From the NCBI RefSeq assembly GCF_018918005.1, contig NZ_JAHLPR010000030.1, positions 21,341-85,340 of the forward strand: a stretch of 64,000 bases of DNA, given 5' to 3'. Positions 1 to 8,048 of the stretch are shown here, one piece after another. A model generated the notes under the pieces. That model was not told the origin of the DNA, did not search any database, and was given only the letters and a program-made list of their open reading frames with translations. The DNA is from Paenibacillus sp. MSJ-34 (lineage in GTDB: Bacteria; Bacillota; Bacilli; Paenibacillales; Paenibacillaceae). Made by a program: the position numbers and the translations under genes. The number at the start of each line of letters is the position of its first letter. Position 1 is the stretch's first letter.

Positions 1-61
1 GAAGAAGGACAGCTATTATTGGTATAAGAAAATAGCGGAAGTCGGCTGGTTGGAAGTGTAG
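1..61 (+). CDS. C-terminal end of a GH1-type beta-glucosidase (partial)
   Basis: Frame 2 is open from the left edge to TAG at 59-61 and encodes KKDSYYWYKKIAEVGWLEV. The pattern KKDSyYWYkk-i is typical of the last residues of glycoside hydrolase family 1 enzymes (6-phospho-beta-glucosidases and beta-glucosidases), where this strand-helix closes the TIM barrel. Only 19 residues are visible, so substrate and start cannot be judged. Assignment rests on this short motif alone. Confidence 0.45.
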   Translation, partial: KKDSYYWYKKIAEVGWLEV

Positions 62-80
62 GGAAGAGCGTGGCCCGCAA

Positions 81-179
81 CGTAAGTTTGCCGGGCGGGC
101 TTGATGCCCGGCAAGTGTGGGGATAGGGGGCGGCATGCGATGTAAGCTTGCCGGACGAACGGACGCCCGGCAAAGTAGG
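81..179. repeat. Two direct copies of a TTGCCGGGC hairpin repeat, 60 bp apart
   Basis: Copies at about 81-119 and 140-179 share the frame GTAAGYTTGCCGG...GCCCGGCAAAGT. In the first, TTGCCGGGC (88-96) pairs perfectly with GCCCGGCAA (106-114). In the second, 148-156 pairs with 165-173 with one mismatch. They follow the glycosidase stop codon, so the first hairpin could serve as its terminator, but there is no T-run. Confidence 0.5.
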
Positions 180-200
180 AGTGGAGTTGTCATCCGTGCG

Positions 201-318
201 TGGATGGGAGTGGCGCAGCCGTCGGGTGGCATGCGGTGTGTGGACGGGAGTGGCGCAGCCGTCGGGTGGCATGCGGTGTGTGGACGGGAGTGGCACAGGC
301 ATCGGGTCGGGCATGCGT
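201..318. repeat. 40-bp tandem repeat, about three copies
   Basis: The unit beginning TGGAYGGGAGTGGCGCAGCC starts at 201, 241 and 281. The first two copies are nearly identical over 40 bp; the third is degenerate (TGGCACAGGC ATCGGGTCGG). Overlapping ORFs here are low-complexity by-products of the repeat and have no ribosome site. Confidence 0.75.
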
Positions 319-403
319 CCTACATGCGGTAAGCAGGCCGGTACGGCGGTTGTAGGCATACGGCGCGTAGACGCGAACGCTCGCGCCGTCCCGCCCCGTT
401 ATG

Positions 404-587
404 TAACTGCAAAAATCCAGTTGCATCGCTCGATTTGGCGCAATTTTGCCCTACTAACTGCAATTATCCAGTTGCTCCCGCCCGAATGGCCGCAAAATGA
501 GGAAAACGAGCTTGAATAGATGGATTTTCGCAGTTACTTCGCTTCAAAAGGCGGTTTGGCCAAGAAATAGATGGATTTTTGCAGTTG
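404..587. repeat. Symmetric four-site array, word TAACTGCAAAAATCCA
   Basis: The word TAACTGCAAAAATCCA occurs forward at 404 and 455 (51 bp apart) and in reverse complement ending in GCAGTTA/G at 530 and 581 (again 51 bp apart). The two forward copies continue into GTTG, so each can also form a small AACTG/CAGTT hairpin. The two inverted copies begin ATAGATGGATTTT. The same two-direct plus two-inverted layout with a different word recurs at 642, 10501, 15892 and 16173. Confidence 0.75.
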
Positions 588-627
588 CTGTTGAATAAGA
601 TCGGCGCTGAACCTATGGTGATGCATT

Positions 628-843
628 GAGAAATTGCTATCCGGACCGTACGGCCGTTATTTTGCGTCAAAATCGCTTTTTCACTGTTTAAGCGGACATT
701 GGTTCCGTTATCCGTTCGTCGGAGGGCTTATTTTTACGCGTTTGCCACGAATAAAGGATCGTATGTCCGCGAACTGTCCGAAATTGGGCGTTTTGTCACA
801 ATTAGCGGCTCCTGTGTCCGCGAACTTGAGGAGCAGGGCGGTA
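628..843. repeat. Long interspersed intergenic repeat, copy A
   Basis: About 215 bp here reappear at 15878-16095 with only scattered differences, from GAGAAATTG through CCGGACCGTACGGCCGTTAT to TGTCCGCGAA and CAGGGCGG. The word CGGAC lies at 642 and 693 (51 bp apart) and its complement GTCCG at 765 and 816 (51 bp apart), the same architecture as the neighbouring array. An ORF crossing it (634-906) is not conserved with an intact reading frame and starts inside the repeat. Nothing recognisable follows between 844 and 962. Confidence 0.85.
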
Positions 844-962
844 GAAATGTGTAGGAATAGCACGGTGAGAACTCGTCCCAACCCCCAGCGGTTTCGTGCA
901 TTCTAGGCCTCCGTCAGGGAGGCGGCCGCCCTTCAGCTTCTTGAAAAGCTTGTGCCATTCGT

Positions 963-1625
963 TTAATCGTTCTTAACGGTTATACTTCCGGAAGTGGTTC
1001 GGATCCGCACTTGAAACGAGCCGTCTCCCGTTTGTCCCTGCGTCTTTTTGCCGCTCTGCCGGCTATTGTTCAGAGGGAGAGCGATCGAACGTCTGCCGCT
1101 GCCGGATTCGAGCAGCCACCGGATATCCGGTTCCTTGTCCTCCAAATTCAGCACAACGTTGCCGCTGTTGACAGACACATTCACGTCGCTGTTTATTCTC
1201 GCATAATCAAGCGACACATTTCCGCTGTTGCCTTGAATGTCGACAGATTGCGCTTGCAGATTGCTTACGTTGACGTTGCCGGAATTGCCGTTAATCGTTA
1301 CACTCCCCTTATAATCGGTTGGAACGCGAACGACGAGCCGAGGCTGCTTGCCGAGCTTAAAGATGCGCATGTTATCGCTTTTTAGCCGAATATCGACTCT
1401 TTGTTTCCTCTTATCGATTACGATTCCCGATCCGAAGCTATACATCATCGCCGCTTCAAGCTCCTCGATATCCGCCGATTCGACATGGACGGTCGTGCTG
1501 CGATGGTCAATGCGGACGTTCTCTATCCCCTCGAGCGATACCATTTGCAAATCTTCTTCGCCAAAACTGCAGGCGCTTAATACAAGCATCCCCAGCATAA
1601 GAAGACAAACGCAGACTTTCTTCAT
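963..1625 (-). CDS. DUF4097-like beta-strand-repeat lipoprotein
   Basis: The 220-aa product starts with a lipoprotein signal peptide (MKKVCVCLLMLGMLVLSAC, lipobox LSAC, Cys19), so it should be lipid-anchored outside the membrane. The middle is a run of beta-strand repeats of the type NGNSGNV / GNSGNVSL / VNSGNVVL, the pattern of DUF4097 (putative adhesin) proteins; the tail is basic. AGAGGTGA precedes the ATG. It is transcribed divergently from the MerR operon, and its promoter carries a MerR-type operator, so it is a likely target of that regulator. Its ligand and role are unknown; an envelope-stress function is only inferred. Confidence 0.7.
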   Translation of the reverse strand: MKKVCVCLLMLGMLVLSACSFGEEDLQMVSLEGIENVRIDHRSTTVHVESADIEELEAAMMYSFGSGIVIDKRKQRVDIRLKSDNMRIFKLGKQPRLVVRVPTDYKGSVTINGNSGNVNVSNLQAQSVDIQGNSGNVSLDYARINSDVNVSVNSGNVVLNLEDKEPDIRWLLESGSGRRSIALPLNNSRQSGKKTQGQTGDGSFQVRIRTTSGSITVKND

Positions 1626-1654
1626 TTCATCACCTCTTAACGATTGTGAAACCG

Positions 1655-1685
1655 ATTATATTCGATGACGTTGCGTCAGTTTCAA
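1655..1685 (-). promoter_or_regulatory. MerR-type promoter of the lipoprotein gene (19-bp spacer)
   Basis: On the minus strand TTGAAA (1685-1680) and TATAAT (1660-1655) are separated by exactly 19 bp. The spacer contains the perfect palindrome TGACG-TTG-CGTCA (1666-1678). Over-long 19-20 bp spacers with a central palindrome are the hallmark of promoters activated by MerR-family regulators. Confidence 0.75.
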
Positions 1686-1704
1686 GTCCTTGCCGAAACA
1701 AAGC

Positions 1705-1735
1705 TTGAAAGTGACGTAGCGTTATTTTGTATAAT
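1705..1735 (+). promoter_or_regulatory. MerR-type promoter of the small-protein/merR operon (19-bp spacer)
   Basis: TTGAAA (1705-1710), a 19-bp spacer and TATAAT (1730-1735). The spacer holds TGACG-TAG-CGTTA (1712-1724), a near copy of the palindrome in the divergent promoter. The merR gene is in the transcript, so autoregulation is likely. Confidence 0.75.
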
Positions 1736-1818
1736 GGAGCCGATGTTGAAGTCCGTCGTGAGGGATGCCCGTCAAATCGGCCGAATAGAGGAAATTTTGC
1801 ATAAAGGGGATGTTGGTT

Positions 1819-1974
1819 ATGAAACAAGGGGATATCATTATTTACGGATGCGTTATTATAGGAGCGGGGATTGGACTCACGCTCGATCAAGCATTGCCCG
1901 GAGTGTTGGTCGGGCTGGGGCTAGGATATTTAATTAAACACGCATTATATAAAGATAAGGAAAAAGAACGCTGA
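1819..1974 (+). CDS. Small membrane protein, 51 aa
   Basis: ATG at 1819 opens a 51-codon frame ending in TGA at 1972-1974. AAAGGGGA lies about 10 bp upstream. The peptide is MKQGDIIIYGCVIIGAGIGL... with a long glycine-rich hydrophobic stretch (about residues 5-42) and a charged tail (KDKEKER), so it probably spans the membrane once or twice. It is the first gene behind the MerR-type promoter, and its stop overlaps the first possible merR start. No family recognised. Confidence 0.65.
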   Translation: MKQGDIIIYGCVIIGAGIGLTLDQALPGVLVGLGLGYLIKHALYKDKEKER

Positions 1975-1997
1975 TGAACGTGGGAGGTGTCACACGC

Positions 1998-2771
1998 TTG
2001 ATCCATATAAAAGAAGTTGCGAAACAGACTAAAATCACGGTCCGAACGCTGCGGTACTACGATCAGATCGGACTGTTGGCGTCCTCGTCCAAAACGGAAG
2101 GAGGGCATCGCCTCTATTCGGAAGAAGATTTGAAGAAGCTGCAGCAAATTCAATTTTTGAAAGGCATGGGCTATCGTTTGCAAGATATTAAAGAAATGCT
2201 GTCCGACGCGAAATGGAACTGGTCGGATAGTTTGAAGAGCCAGTTGGTTTACATCATGGAGGAGCAGGAAAGGTTGAAAAGCATGGAATTGTCGCTGCGG
2301 GAACTGATCAACGGCATCGCGTTCGAGGGCGGGAACGACCGTCTGGCAATACAGAAACTGATTCAACTGTCGAATCAAAATAAAAAAAGGTTGCAGCGCT
2401 TTACGGAAAGCGGATTTACGGCGAAGGACCGGGAGCTTTGGGCCAAGCTTCCCAAGTTGGGGGGAGAAGACCCTAGTTCTTTGGAGTGGATAGCCTTGCT
2501 AGGTCAAATCAAACGGCTTATGACGGAGGATCCCGCGTCCCCGAAAGTGCAGAACATCATCCGGCGCATGATGGAAAAGCTGACGGAACAGTTCGAAGGC
2601 GAAGACGAGTTTCTGGATAAATTATGGGACGCAAGGAAGTCTTCGGCGCAATCCGAAGAGCTCGGGCTCTATCCTATAGAAAAAGAAGTTCTTGATTACA
2701 TGGAGCGGGGGTATGAAATTTACAATTCTTCCGTACAGGGCGCTTCCGCCGCGCAAGGGGGAGAATCGTGA
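1998..2771 (+). CDS. MerR family transcriptional regulator
   Basis: The N-terminus IHIKEVAKQTKITVRTLRYY is the classic MerR winged helix (residues 1-70, with RTLRYYDQIGLL and GHRLYSEEDL), followed by a long dimerisation coiled coil and a roughly 150-residue helical effector region. Start chosen at TTG 1998 because GGGAGGTG sits 9 bp upstream and the product then begins MIHIKEVAK; an ATG at 1974 would add eight residues. Product about 257 aa. It probably binds the two TGACG-N3-CGTYA palindromes upstream. The C-terminal region shows no metal-binding cysteine pair, so a metal sensor is unlikely. Confidence 0.85.
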   Translation: MIHIKEVAKQTKITVRTLRYYDQIGLLASSSKTEGGHRLYSEEDLKKLQQIQFLKGMGYRLQDIKEMLSDAKWNWSDSLKSQLVYIMEEQERLKSMELSLRELINGIAFEGGNDRLAIQKLIQLSNQNKKRLQRFTESGFTAKDRELWAKLPKLGGEDPSSLEWIALLGQIKRLMTEDPASPKVQNIIRRMMEKLTEQFEGEDEFLDKLWDARKSSAQSEELGLYPIEKEVLDYMERGYEIYNSSVQGASAAQGGES

Positions 2772-3424
2772 GTCTCGAATTGCTGCTTTCGGTAGGGGGA
2801 TTGGCCCTGCTGGATACGCTCAGCCCGGCGACGCTGGGGGTCACGGTATATTTGCTGTTAACGGAAAAAGAGCGGCTAAGCTCGCGCTTGCTCGTTTATT
2901 TATCGACCGTCGCGGCGTTTTACTTTTTGGTGGGCGTCGCTTTCATGTTCGGCCTGGATGCGATACTGTCCGCATTCTCTTCCCTCTTCCAAAATCGGAC
3001 CGTCAGTTGGATCATGCTGATCGTCGGCGGGATACTGTTTGTAGCAAGCTTTTACTATCCGAAAAGTAAACAATCGGAATTGCCGAGGCCGAAGTCCAAA
3101 AGTAAAGCCTCCATGGTTGCGCTCGGGTTTACGACATCGTTGATTGAGGTGGGCACGACGTTTCCTTATTTCGCTGCGATCGGCCTCATGACCGCTTCGA
3201 ATTTGGCGTTATATCAGTGGCTTCCGATGTTGGCCGGATATAACTTGATTATGGTGCTGCCGCCGCTGATCGTATTTCTGTTGCATTTGCTGCTGGGCCG
3301 GGCGATGCGCAGACCGTTGGAAAAGCTGCGCGGCAAGCTGGCGAAACATTCGGGATCGGCGATTTCATGGATCATGTGCATCGTTGGACTCATTTTGATA
3401 TTTCACAGTTTAGATTATTTGTAA
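2768..3424 (+). CDS. GAP-family (Sap/LysE-like) membrane transport protein
   Basis: A 218-aa polytopic protein with about six hydrophobic segments. The opening LLSVGGLALLDTLSPATLGV with a conserved DxxSPA-type motif, and the central GFTTSLIEVGTTFPYFAA, resemble the GAP/Sap family of LysE-like small-molecule exporters. Start is GTG 2768, overlapping the merR stop (GTGA), which indicates translational coupling. Being co-transcribed with a MerR regulator, it may export the compound that regulator senses; that is inference. Confidence 0.6.
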   Translation: MSLELLLSVGGLALLDTLSPATLGVTVYLLLTEKERLSSRLLVYLSTVAAFYFLVGVAFMFGLDAILSAFSSLFQNRTVSWIMLIVGGILFVASFYYPKSKQSELPRPKSKSKASMVALGFTTSLIEVGTTFPYFAAIGLMTASNLALYQWLPMLAGYNLIMVLPPLIVFLLHLLLGRAMRRPLEKLRGKLAKHSGSAISWIMCIVGLILIFHSLDYL

Positions 3425-3447
3425 ATTCGGAAGCCAACCAGCGAACA

Positions 3448-3456
3448 TGGTATAAT
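3448..3456 (+). promoter_or_regulatory. Extended -10 promoter of topB
   Basis: TGG-TATAAT at 3448-3456 is an extended -10 box with no clear -35. It lies just after the GAP-family stop and 34 bp before the topB start, giving topB its own transcript. Confidence 0.5.
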
Positions 3457-3489
3457 GAAGAAACGACATTGATAGCAAAGGAGCATACC

Positions 3490-5631
3490 ATGAAATCGTT
3501 AGTGCTAGCGGAGAAACCTTCGGTGGCGAAAGAGATCGCCCGCGTGATGGGCAGCCACCACAAACATAAAAGCCATTATGAAGGTCCTAAATATGTGGTT
3601 ACATGGGCGCTTGGCCATCTGGTAGGGCTGGCGGAGCCGGAGGATTACGATCAGCAATATAAAACGTGGAAGCTGGAAGATTTGCCGATTATGCCGGGGC
3701 GGATGAAGCTGAAAGTGCTGCGCGAAACGTCGCATCAGTTCAAGGCGGTGCAGCATTTGATGAAACGCGACGATATCGGGGAACTGATCATCGCCACCGA
3801 CGCGGCGCGGGAAGGCGAATTGCTCGCGCGTTGGGTGATGGAGATGGTGAAATGGAAGAAGCCGTTCCAACGGCTATGGATTTCTTCCCAGACCGACAAA
3901 GCGATTCGCGAAGGATTCGCGAATTTGAAGCCGGGGTCGCATTACAACCGGCTGTACGAATCGGCCCGCTGCCGCGCCGAAGCGGACTGGCTAATCGGCC
4001 TGAATGTGACGCGCGCCCTGACATGCAAATTTAATGCGCAATTGTCCGCGGGACGGGTGCAAACGCCGACGCTCGGCATGATTATGGATCGGGAGCGGGA
4101 AATTCGCGATTTCCGTTCCGTGGAATTTTATACGATGCAGGGCGACTTCGGCTCGTTCCAGGCGATGTGGCGCGAGGCGGGCAAGAACGACGGCCGCGTG
4201 TTCGAAGAGAGCCGGCTGCAGACGCTCCGTTCGAAGCTGGAGGGGAAGAGCGGCAAAGTCGTATCGGTGAAAAAGACGGAGAAATCCGAACCGCATCCGC
4301 TCGCTTACGATTTGACGGAGCTGCAGCGGGACGCCAACAAACGGTACGGCTTCTCGGCGAAACAGACGTCGAACGTGCTGCAGCGGCTGTACGAGCAGCA
4401 TAAGCTTGTCACGTATCCGCGCACGGATTCCCGTTACTTGTCGTCCGATATGACCGGCACGCTCAAGGAACGGCTCAAGTCGGTGGCGATCGGCCCGTAT
4501 GCGCCGCTCGTCCGGCCGCTGCTCGGCGCGTCGCTGCCGATTACGAAGCGGATCGTGGACGACTCGAAGGTAAGCGATCATCATGCGATTATTCCGACCG
4601 ACGAGCGGGTGAACCTGTCGGCGTTGTCGAACGAAGAACGGAAGCTGTACGATTTGATCGTGCGCCGTTTCATCGCCTTGTTCTACCCGGCGGCTCAATA
4701 CGCGCTTACCGCTCTGACCGTCGAAGTCGAAGGGGAGTCGTTTCACGCCAAAGGCAAGACGGTGCGCAAGCTCGGCTGGCGCGAAGTGTACGGCCAGGAA
4801 TCGCTCATGGATGACGATGACGACGAGCGGGAAGACGACTTCGAGTCCCGCGATACGGGGCAAACGTTGCCCGACCTGAATCAGGGGGATCGGGTGGCGT
4901 TGAAACGCTGCGCGATCAAGAACGACCGCACGCAGCCGCCGAAACGTTATACGGAAGCGGCGCTGCTGGCGAAGATGGAGAAGTACGGCCTCGGCACGCC
5001 GGCCACGCGCGCCGATATCATCGAGAAGCTGATCAGCACCGATACGATTGAGCGCCAGGGCGCCTCCCTGCATCCGACAGGCAAAGGCAAGCAACTGATC
5101 GAGCTGGTCGCCGACGAATTGAAGACGCCGGATTTGACCGCCGAGTGGGAGCGGGAGCTGGAGAAAATCGCGCGGGGACAAGGACGCACCGAGCCGTTTA
5201 TGCAAGGCATTCGCAATATGGCGGCGCAGCTGGTGCAAACGGTCAAGGGCAGCGACGCCGAATATAGACCGCATAATTTGACGAACAGCCATTGCCCGGA
5301 ATGCGGCGAGCGGCTAATGGAACGGAAAGGGAAACAGGGCAAAGTGCTCGTCTGCTCCGGGAAGGAGTGCGGATACCGCCGTTCCGCGGAGAAACAATTG
5401 TCGAACCGCCGCTGTCCGCAATGCCATAAAAAGATGGAGCTCAAGACCGGCAAAGCGGGGAAATATGTGCAATGCTTGGGCTGCAACGTGATTGAAATGC
5501 TGGAAGACGGCAAGGGGCGGATCAATAAACGCGAACAACAGCAGCTCGTGAAAAAATACGAAAAGAAAGAGCCGGCCGGCACGAATTTGGGCGACTTGCT
5601 CAGGGCCGCGATGGAACAGAAGGAAAAATGA
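3490..5631 (+). CDS. topB: DNA topoisomerase III
   Basis: Type IA topoisomerase of 713 aa, a normal length for TopB. It relaxes and decatenates DNA by single-strand passage. The TOPRIM domain opens with KSLVLAEKPSVAKEIA and carries TDAAREGE (D104). The active-site tyrosine is Y309 in TYPRTDSRY. The C-terminal region has zinc-ribbon pairs (CPECGERLMERKGK... CSGKECGY, and CPQCHKKM... CLGC). The reading frame is open further upstream, but ATG 3490 has AAAGGAG 7 bp before it and begins exactly at the conserved MKSLVLAEKP. Confidence 0.95.
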   Translation: MKSLVLAEKPSVAKEIARVMGSHHKHKSHYEGPKYVVTWALGHLVGLAEPEDYDQQYKTWKLEDLPIMPGRMKLKVLRETSHQFKAVQHLMKRDDIGELIIATDAAREGELLARWVMEMVKWKKPFQRLWISSQTDKAIREGFANLKPGSHYNRLYESARCRAEADWLIGLNVTRALTCKFNAQLSAGRVQTPTLGMIMDREREIRDFRSVEFYTMQGDFGSFQAMWREAGKNDGRVFEESRLQTLRSKLEGKSGKVVSVKKTEKSEPHPLAYDLTELQRDANKRYGFSAKQTSNVLQRLYEQHKLVTYPRTDSRYLSSDMTGTLKERLKSVAIGPYAPLVRPLLGASLPITKRIVDDSKVSDHHAIIPTDERVNLSALSNEERKLYDLIVRRFIALFYPAAQYALTALTVEVEGESFHAKGKTVRKLGWREVYGQESLMDDDDDEREDDFESRDTGQTLPDLNQGDRVALKRCAIKNDRTQPPKRYTEAALLAKMEKYGLGTPATRADIIEKLISTDTIERQGASLHPTGKGKQLIELVADELKTPDLTAEWERELEKIARGQGRTEPFMQGIRNMAAQLVQTVKGSDAEYRPHNLTNSHCPECGERLMERKGKQGKVLVCSGKECGYRRSAEKQLSNRRCPQCHKKMELKTGKAGKYVQCLGCNVIEMLEDGKGRINKREQQQLVKKYEKKEPAGTNLGDLLRAAMEQKEK

Positions 5632-5633
5632 CG

Positions 5634-5678
5634 AAAAACGAACTTTATATTATTTTTCCGGATATAATGTTCGTCTTT
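5634..5678. promoter_or_regulatory. Inverted PurBox-like pair (PurR operator)
   Basis: AAAAACGAACTTT (5634-5646) and the inverted AATGTTCGTCTTT (5666-5678) match the PurR box pattern AWWWCCGAACWWT around CGAAC/GTTCG. In Bacillus, PurR binds such inverted pairs near the pur promoter. The pair ends 6 bp before the -35 box. The spacing is 2-3 bp longer than the Bacillus consensus. The same inverted repeat could also form a weak terminator hairpin for topB. Confidence 0.6.
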
Positions 5679-5683
5679 ACGAG

Positions 5684-5713
5684 TTGACATCCGTTATTAG
5701 AGCCTGTTAAACT
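5684..5713 (+). promoter_or_regulatory. Promoter of the purine operon
   Basis: Consensus -35 TTGACA (5684-5689), 18-bp spacer and TAAACT (5708-5713) preceded by TG (extended -10). It lies directly upstream of the riboswitch and downstream of the PurBox pair. Confidence 0.7.
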
Positions 5714-5750
5714 AAGAATAGGAATTACAAATGACGAAATATAATAGATT

Positions 5751-5820
5751 GCCTCGTATAATTCCGGGAATATGGCCGGAAGTTTCTACCCGAAGACCGT
5801 AAATTTTCGGACTACGAGAA
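5751..5820 (+). promoter_or_regulatory. Guanine-type purine riboswitch aptamer
   Basis: P1 is CTCGTA (5753-5758) with TACGAG (5813-5818). The junction core TATAAT, the loop word GGGAATATGGC, the segment AGTTTCTACC and the loop ACCGTAAAT are the standard purine-riboswitch signatures. The specificity base just before the 3' P1 strand is C (5812, in GGACTACGAG), which means guanine/hypoxanthine rather than adenine. It should shut off purE-purD when guanine is plentiful. I could not identify the terminator stem with confidence; a weak CCCT-GGT-AGGG hairpin followed by ATTTT lies at 5995-6011. The rest of the leader up to 6120 shows nothing else. Confidence 0.93.
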
Positions 5821-6120
5821 AATGCCTTGCTCGAAACGGCCCAATGTCGCCAGTTCGACGGTTCGTGGGACATGGACGAACATGGGGCTGCGCTGCGGCG
5901 AACAGGATGCGTTTGTGCCGGATTCGAATATTCGGATTCCGCATCTAGTTTGCTCTGCGATCTTTGGGGTCGAATGATTTTTCTTGAACGGCCTCCCTGG
6001 TAGGGCATTTTCATGAATCGTTGAATGGATGATGCGAAGGTAGAAGCGAATAGCGGCTGCCTTTGTTTTTTTTCTCCGAATATTGTATGTTTGTGGAAAA
6101 AGAGTTCTATATTAATGTGA

Positions 6121-6363
6121 GTTCAAAAAGTCAACTTTTCAGCACTAGAAGGTTGCGAGAACCCTTGGCCCATGCTTCCGAAGCGAGTTTTGCGCAGCAA
6201 AACTTACAGGAGGAGCGGAGTGTAGGCAAAACCTACATGAGCACCTGAAATGTTTCCGGAGGAAATATACTTCGTAAGCATATGCTCTTCGAGGGTGAAC
6301 GCAAGATTCGATGCCGACTCTGCTTCTAGATATACTTCGTGATCAAAAGAGGACTTTTTGAAC
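6121..6363. mobile_element. MITE-like element, copy 1 (243 bp)
   Basis: Bounded by perfect 12-bp terminal inverted repeats GTTCAAAAAGTC (6121-6132) and GACTTTTTGAAC (6352-6363). Inside are several small hairpins (AGTTTTGC/GCAAAACT, GTAGG/CCTAC, TTTCC/GGAAA) and no ORF of substance. A related copy in the opposite orientation lies at 18189-18394 and a core-only copy at 23174-23210. It sits between the riboswitch and purE, inside the operon leader. No target-site duplication is obvious. Confidence 0.75.
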
Positions 6364-6390
6364 AACCTCTATTAGAAAGTAGGTTGAAGG

Positions 6391-6876
6391 ATGTCGGCGA
6401 GAGTAGGCGTCATTATGGGTAGTCAATCCGATTGGGAGACGATGAAGCTGGCTTGCGACGTTTTGGACGAGCTGCAAATTCCTTATGAGAAGAAAGTGGT
6501 ATCGGCGCATCGTACGCCGGACTTGATGTTTGAATACGCGGAAAGCGCGGCGGAGCGCGGGCTTGCCGTCATTATCGCAGGCGCCGGCGGCGCGGCGCAT
6601 TTGCCGGGCATGGTAGCGGCCAAAACGGTGCTGCCCGTGATCGGCGTGCCGGTGAAATCGTCCAACTTGAACGGGTTGGACTCTTTGTTGTCCATTGTGC
6701 AAATGCCGGGCGGAGTCCCGGTTGCGACGGTGGCGATCGGCAAGGCGGGCGCGACGAACGCGGGCCTGCTCGCGGCGCAAATCATCGGAGCGTTTGATCC
6801 GGAGGTGCGGGCGCGCGTACAAAGCCGCCGCGACGCGATCCGCGATCAAGTGCTGGAAAGCAGTGAGCGGTTATGA
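6391..6876 (+). CDS. purE: N5-carboxyaminoimidazole ribonucleotide mutase
   Basis: 161 aa, the usual length of bacterial class I PurE. It converts N5-CAIR to CAIR in de novo purine synthesis. Seen: the N-terminal [13 protein letters not shown] loop, [13 protein letters not shown] (phosphate and active-site region) and [11 protein letters not shown]. The start ATG follows a MITE by 27 bp; the ribosome site (GAAGG) is weak and close. The stop overlaps the purK start as ATGA. Confidence 0.95.
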   Translation: MSARVGVIMGSQSDWETMKLACDVLDELQIPYEKKVVSAHRTPDLMFEYAESAAERGLAVIIAGAGGAAHLPGMVAAKTVLPVIGVPVKSSNLNGLDSLLSIVQMPGGVPVATVAIGKAGATNAGLLAAQIIGAFDPEVRARVQSRRDAIRDQVLESSERL

Positions 6877-8048
6877 GCGGCGCGAGAACGATTCTGCCCG
6901 GCGCGACGATCGGCGTGCTCGGCGGCGGGCAATTGGGGCGCATGATGGCGCTGGCTGGCACGAACCTCGGTTACCGGTTCGTCACGCTTGACCCGACGCC
7001 GGATGCGCCATGCGGCCAAGTAGCGCGACAGATTACGGCCGGCTACGGCGATATCGAGGCGGCGCGGCAATTGGCCGCGCAAGCCGACGTGATCACGTAC
7101 GAGTTCGAGAACGTCGACGCCGGGGTGGCGGCGGCGCTCGCAAGCGAATCGTACGTGCCGCAAGGGAGCGAGCTGCTGTATACGACGCAGCATCGCCTGC
7201 GCGAGAAGCGCGCCGTCGAAGCGGCCGGCGCCCGGGTGGCGCCGTACGCCGCCATCGGCAGCGAGGCCGACCTGCGGGCGGCGGCCAGCCGGTTCGGCGT
7301 GCCGTGCGTCTTGAAGACGGCCACCGGCGGATACGACGGCAAAGGCCAATGGGTCGTTCGCTCCGGCAGCGACGAGGAGTTGGCCGAAGCGTACAAGACG
7401 CTTAGCGCGGCGGGAACGGAGCTTGTGCTCGAGCAGTTCATTCACTTCGACAAGGAACTGTCGGTCATTGCCGCCCGCAGTCCGCGCGGGGAAGTGAAGG
7501 CATTCCCGGTGAGCGAGAACGTTCATGCGGACAACATCCTGCATCTGTCGATCGTACCGGCGCGCATTCCACAGGAGGTGCAGGCGGAGGCGGAGCGGCT
7601 GGCGATTCGCATCGCCGAATCGCTGCAGGTCGTCGGCTTGATTGCGGTGGAGATGTTCATGGCGAAGGACGGCGAACTGTTCGTCAACGAACTGGCGCCG
7701 CGTCCGCACAATTCGGGGCATTATACGATGGAGGCGTGCCTCACTTCGCAATTCGAACAGCATGTGCGCGCGATATGCAACCTGCCTTTGGGCGATACGG
7801 AGCTGCTGACGCCGGTCGTCATGGTCAACGTGCTCGGAGAGCATGTGGAGCCGCTGCTTGCGCGCATGGGCGGGGACGACGAAGCGGCGAAGAAGCTGGG
7901 CGTAACGCCGAAAGTTCATTTATACGGCAAACACGAAGCGAAATCGAAACGGAAAATGGGACATATCAACTTGTTGACGAAAGACGTCCAGGCAGCGCTC
8001 GCCTGGGTGGAGCAAACGAATATTTGGAGGAGCCAAAACGATGATTGA
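6873..8048 (+). CDS. purK: 5-(carboxyamino)imidazole ribonucleotide synthase
   Basis: 391-aa ATP-grasp enzyme that makes N5-CAIR from AIR, ATP and bicarbonate, feeding PurE. Seen: N-terminal [17 protein letters not shown], the ATP-grasp loop [12 protein letters not shown], and [18 protein letters not shown] near the metal site. It starts within the purE stop and its last 8 bp overlap purB. Confidence 0.95.
   Translation: MSGARTILPGATIGVLGGGQLGRMMALAGTNLGYRFVTLDPTPDAPCGQVARQITAGYGDIEAARQLAAQADVITYEFENVDAGVAAALASESYVPQGSELLYTTQHRLREKRAVEAAGARVAPYAAIGSEADLRAAASRFGVPCVLKTATGGYDGKGQWVVRSGSDEELAEAYKTLSAAGTELVLEQFIHFDKELSVIAARSPRGEVKAFPVSENVHADNILHLSIVPARIPQEVQAEAERLAIRIAESLQVVGLIAVEMFMAKDGELFVNELAPRPHNSGHYTMEACLTSQFEQHVRAICNLPLGDTELLTPVVMVNVLGEHVEPLLARMGGDDEAAKKLGVTPKVHLYGKHEAKSKRKMGHINLLTKDVQAALAWVEQTNIWRSQNDD

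Noticed and set aside
201..318. Second CRISPR-like candidate
   Set aside because: Plain 40-bp tandem repeat with no spacers.
634..906. 90-codon ORF across the long intergenic repeat
   Set aside because: The duplicate repeat at 15878-16095 carries base changes and an indel that alter the frame, so the DNA rather than a protein is conserved.
3991..5292. 433-codon minus-strand frame opposite topB
   Set aside because: Shadow of topB; low-complexity Arg/Leu-rich product with no start signal.
5638..5674. Strong topB terminator
   Set aside because: The inverted repeat is better explained as a PurBox pair; the stem has a mismatch, a long loop and only a short T stretch.
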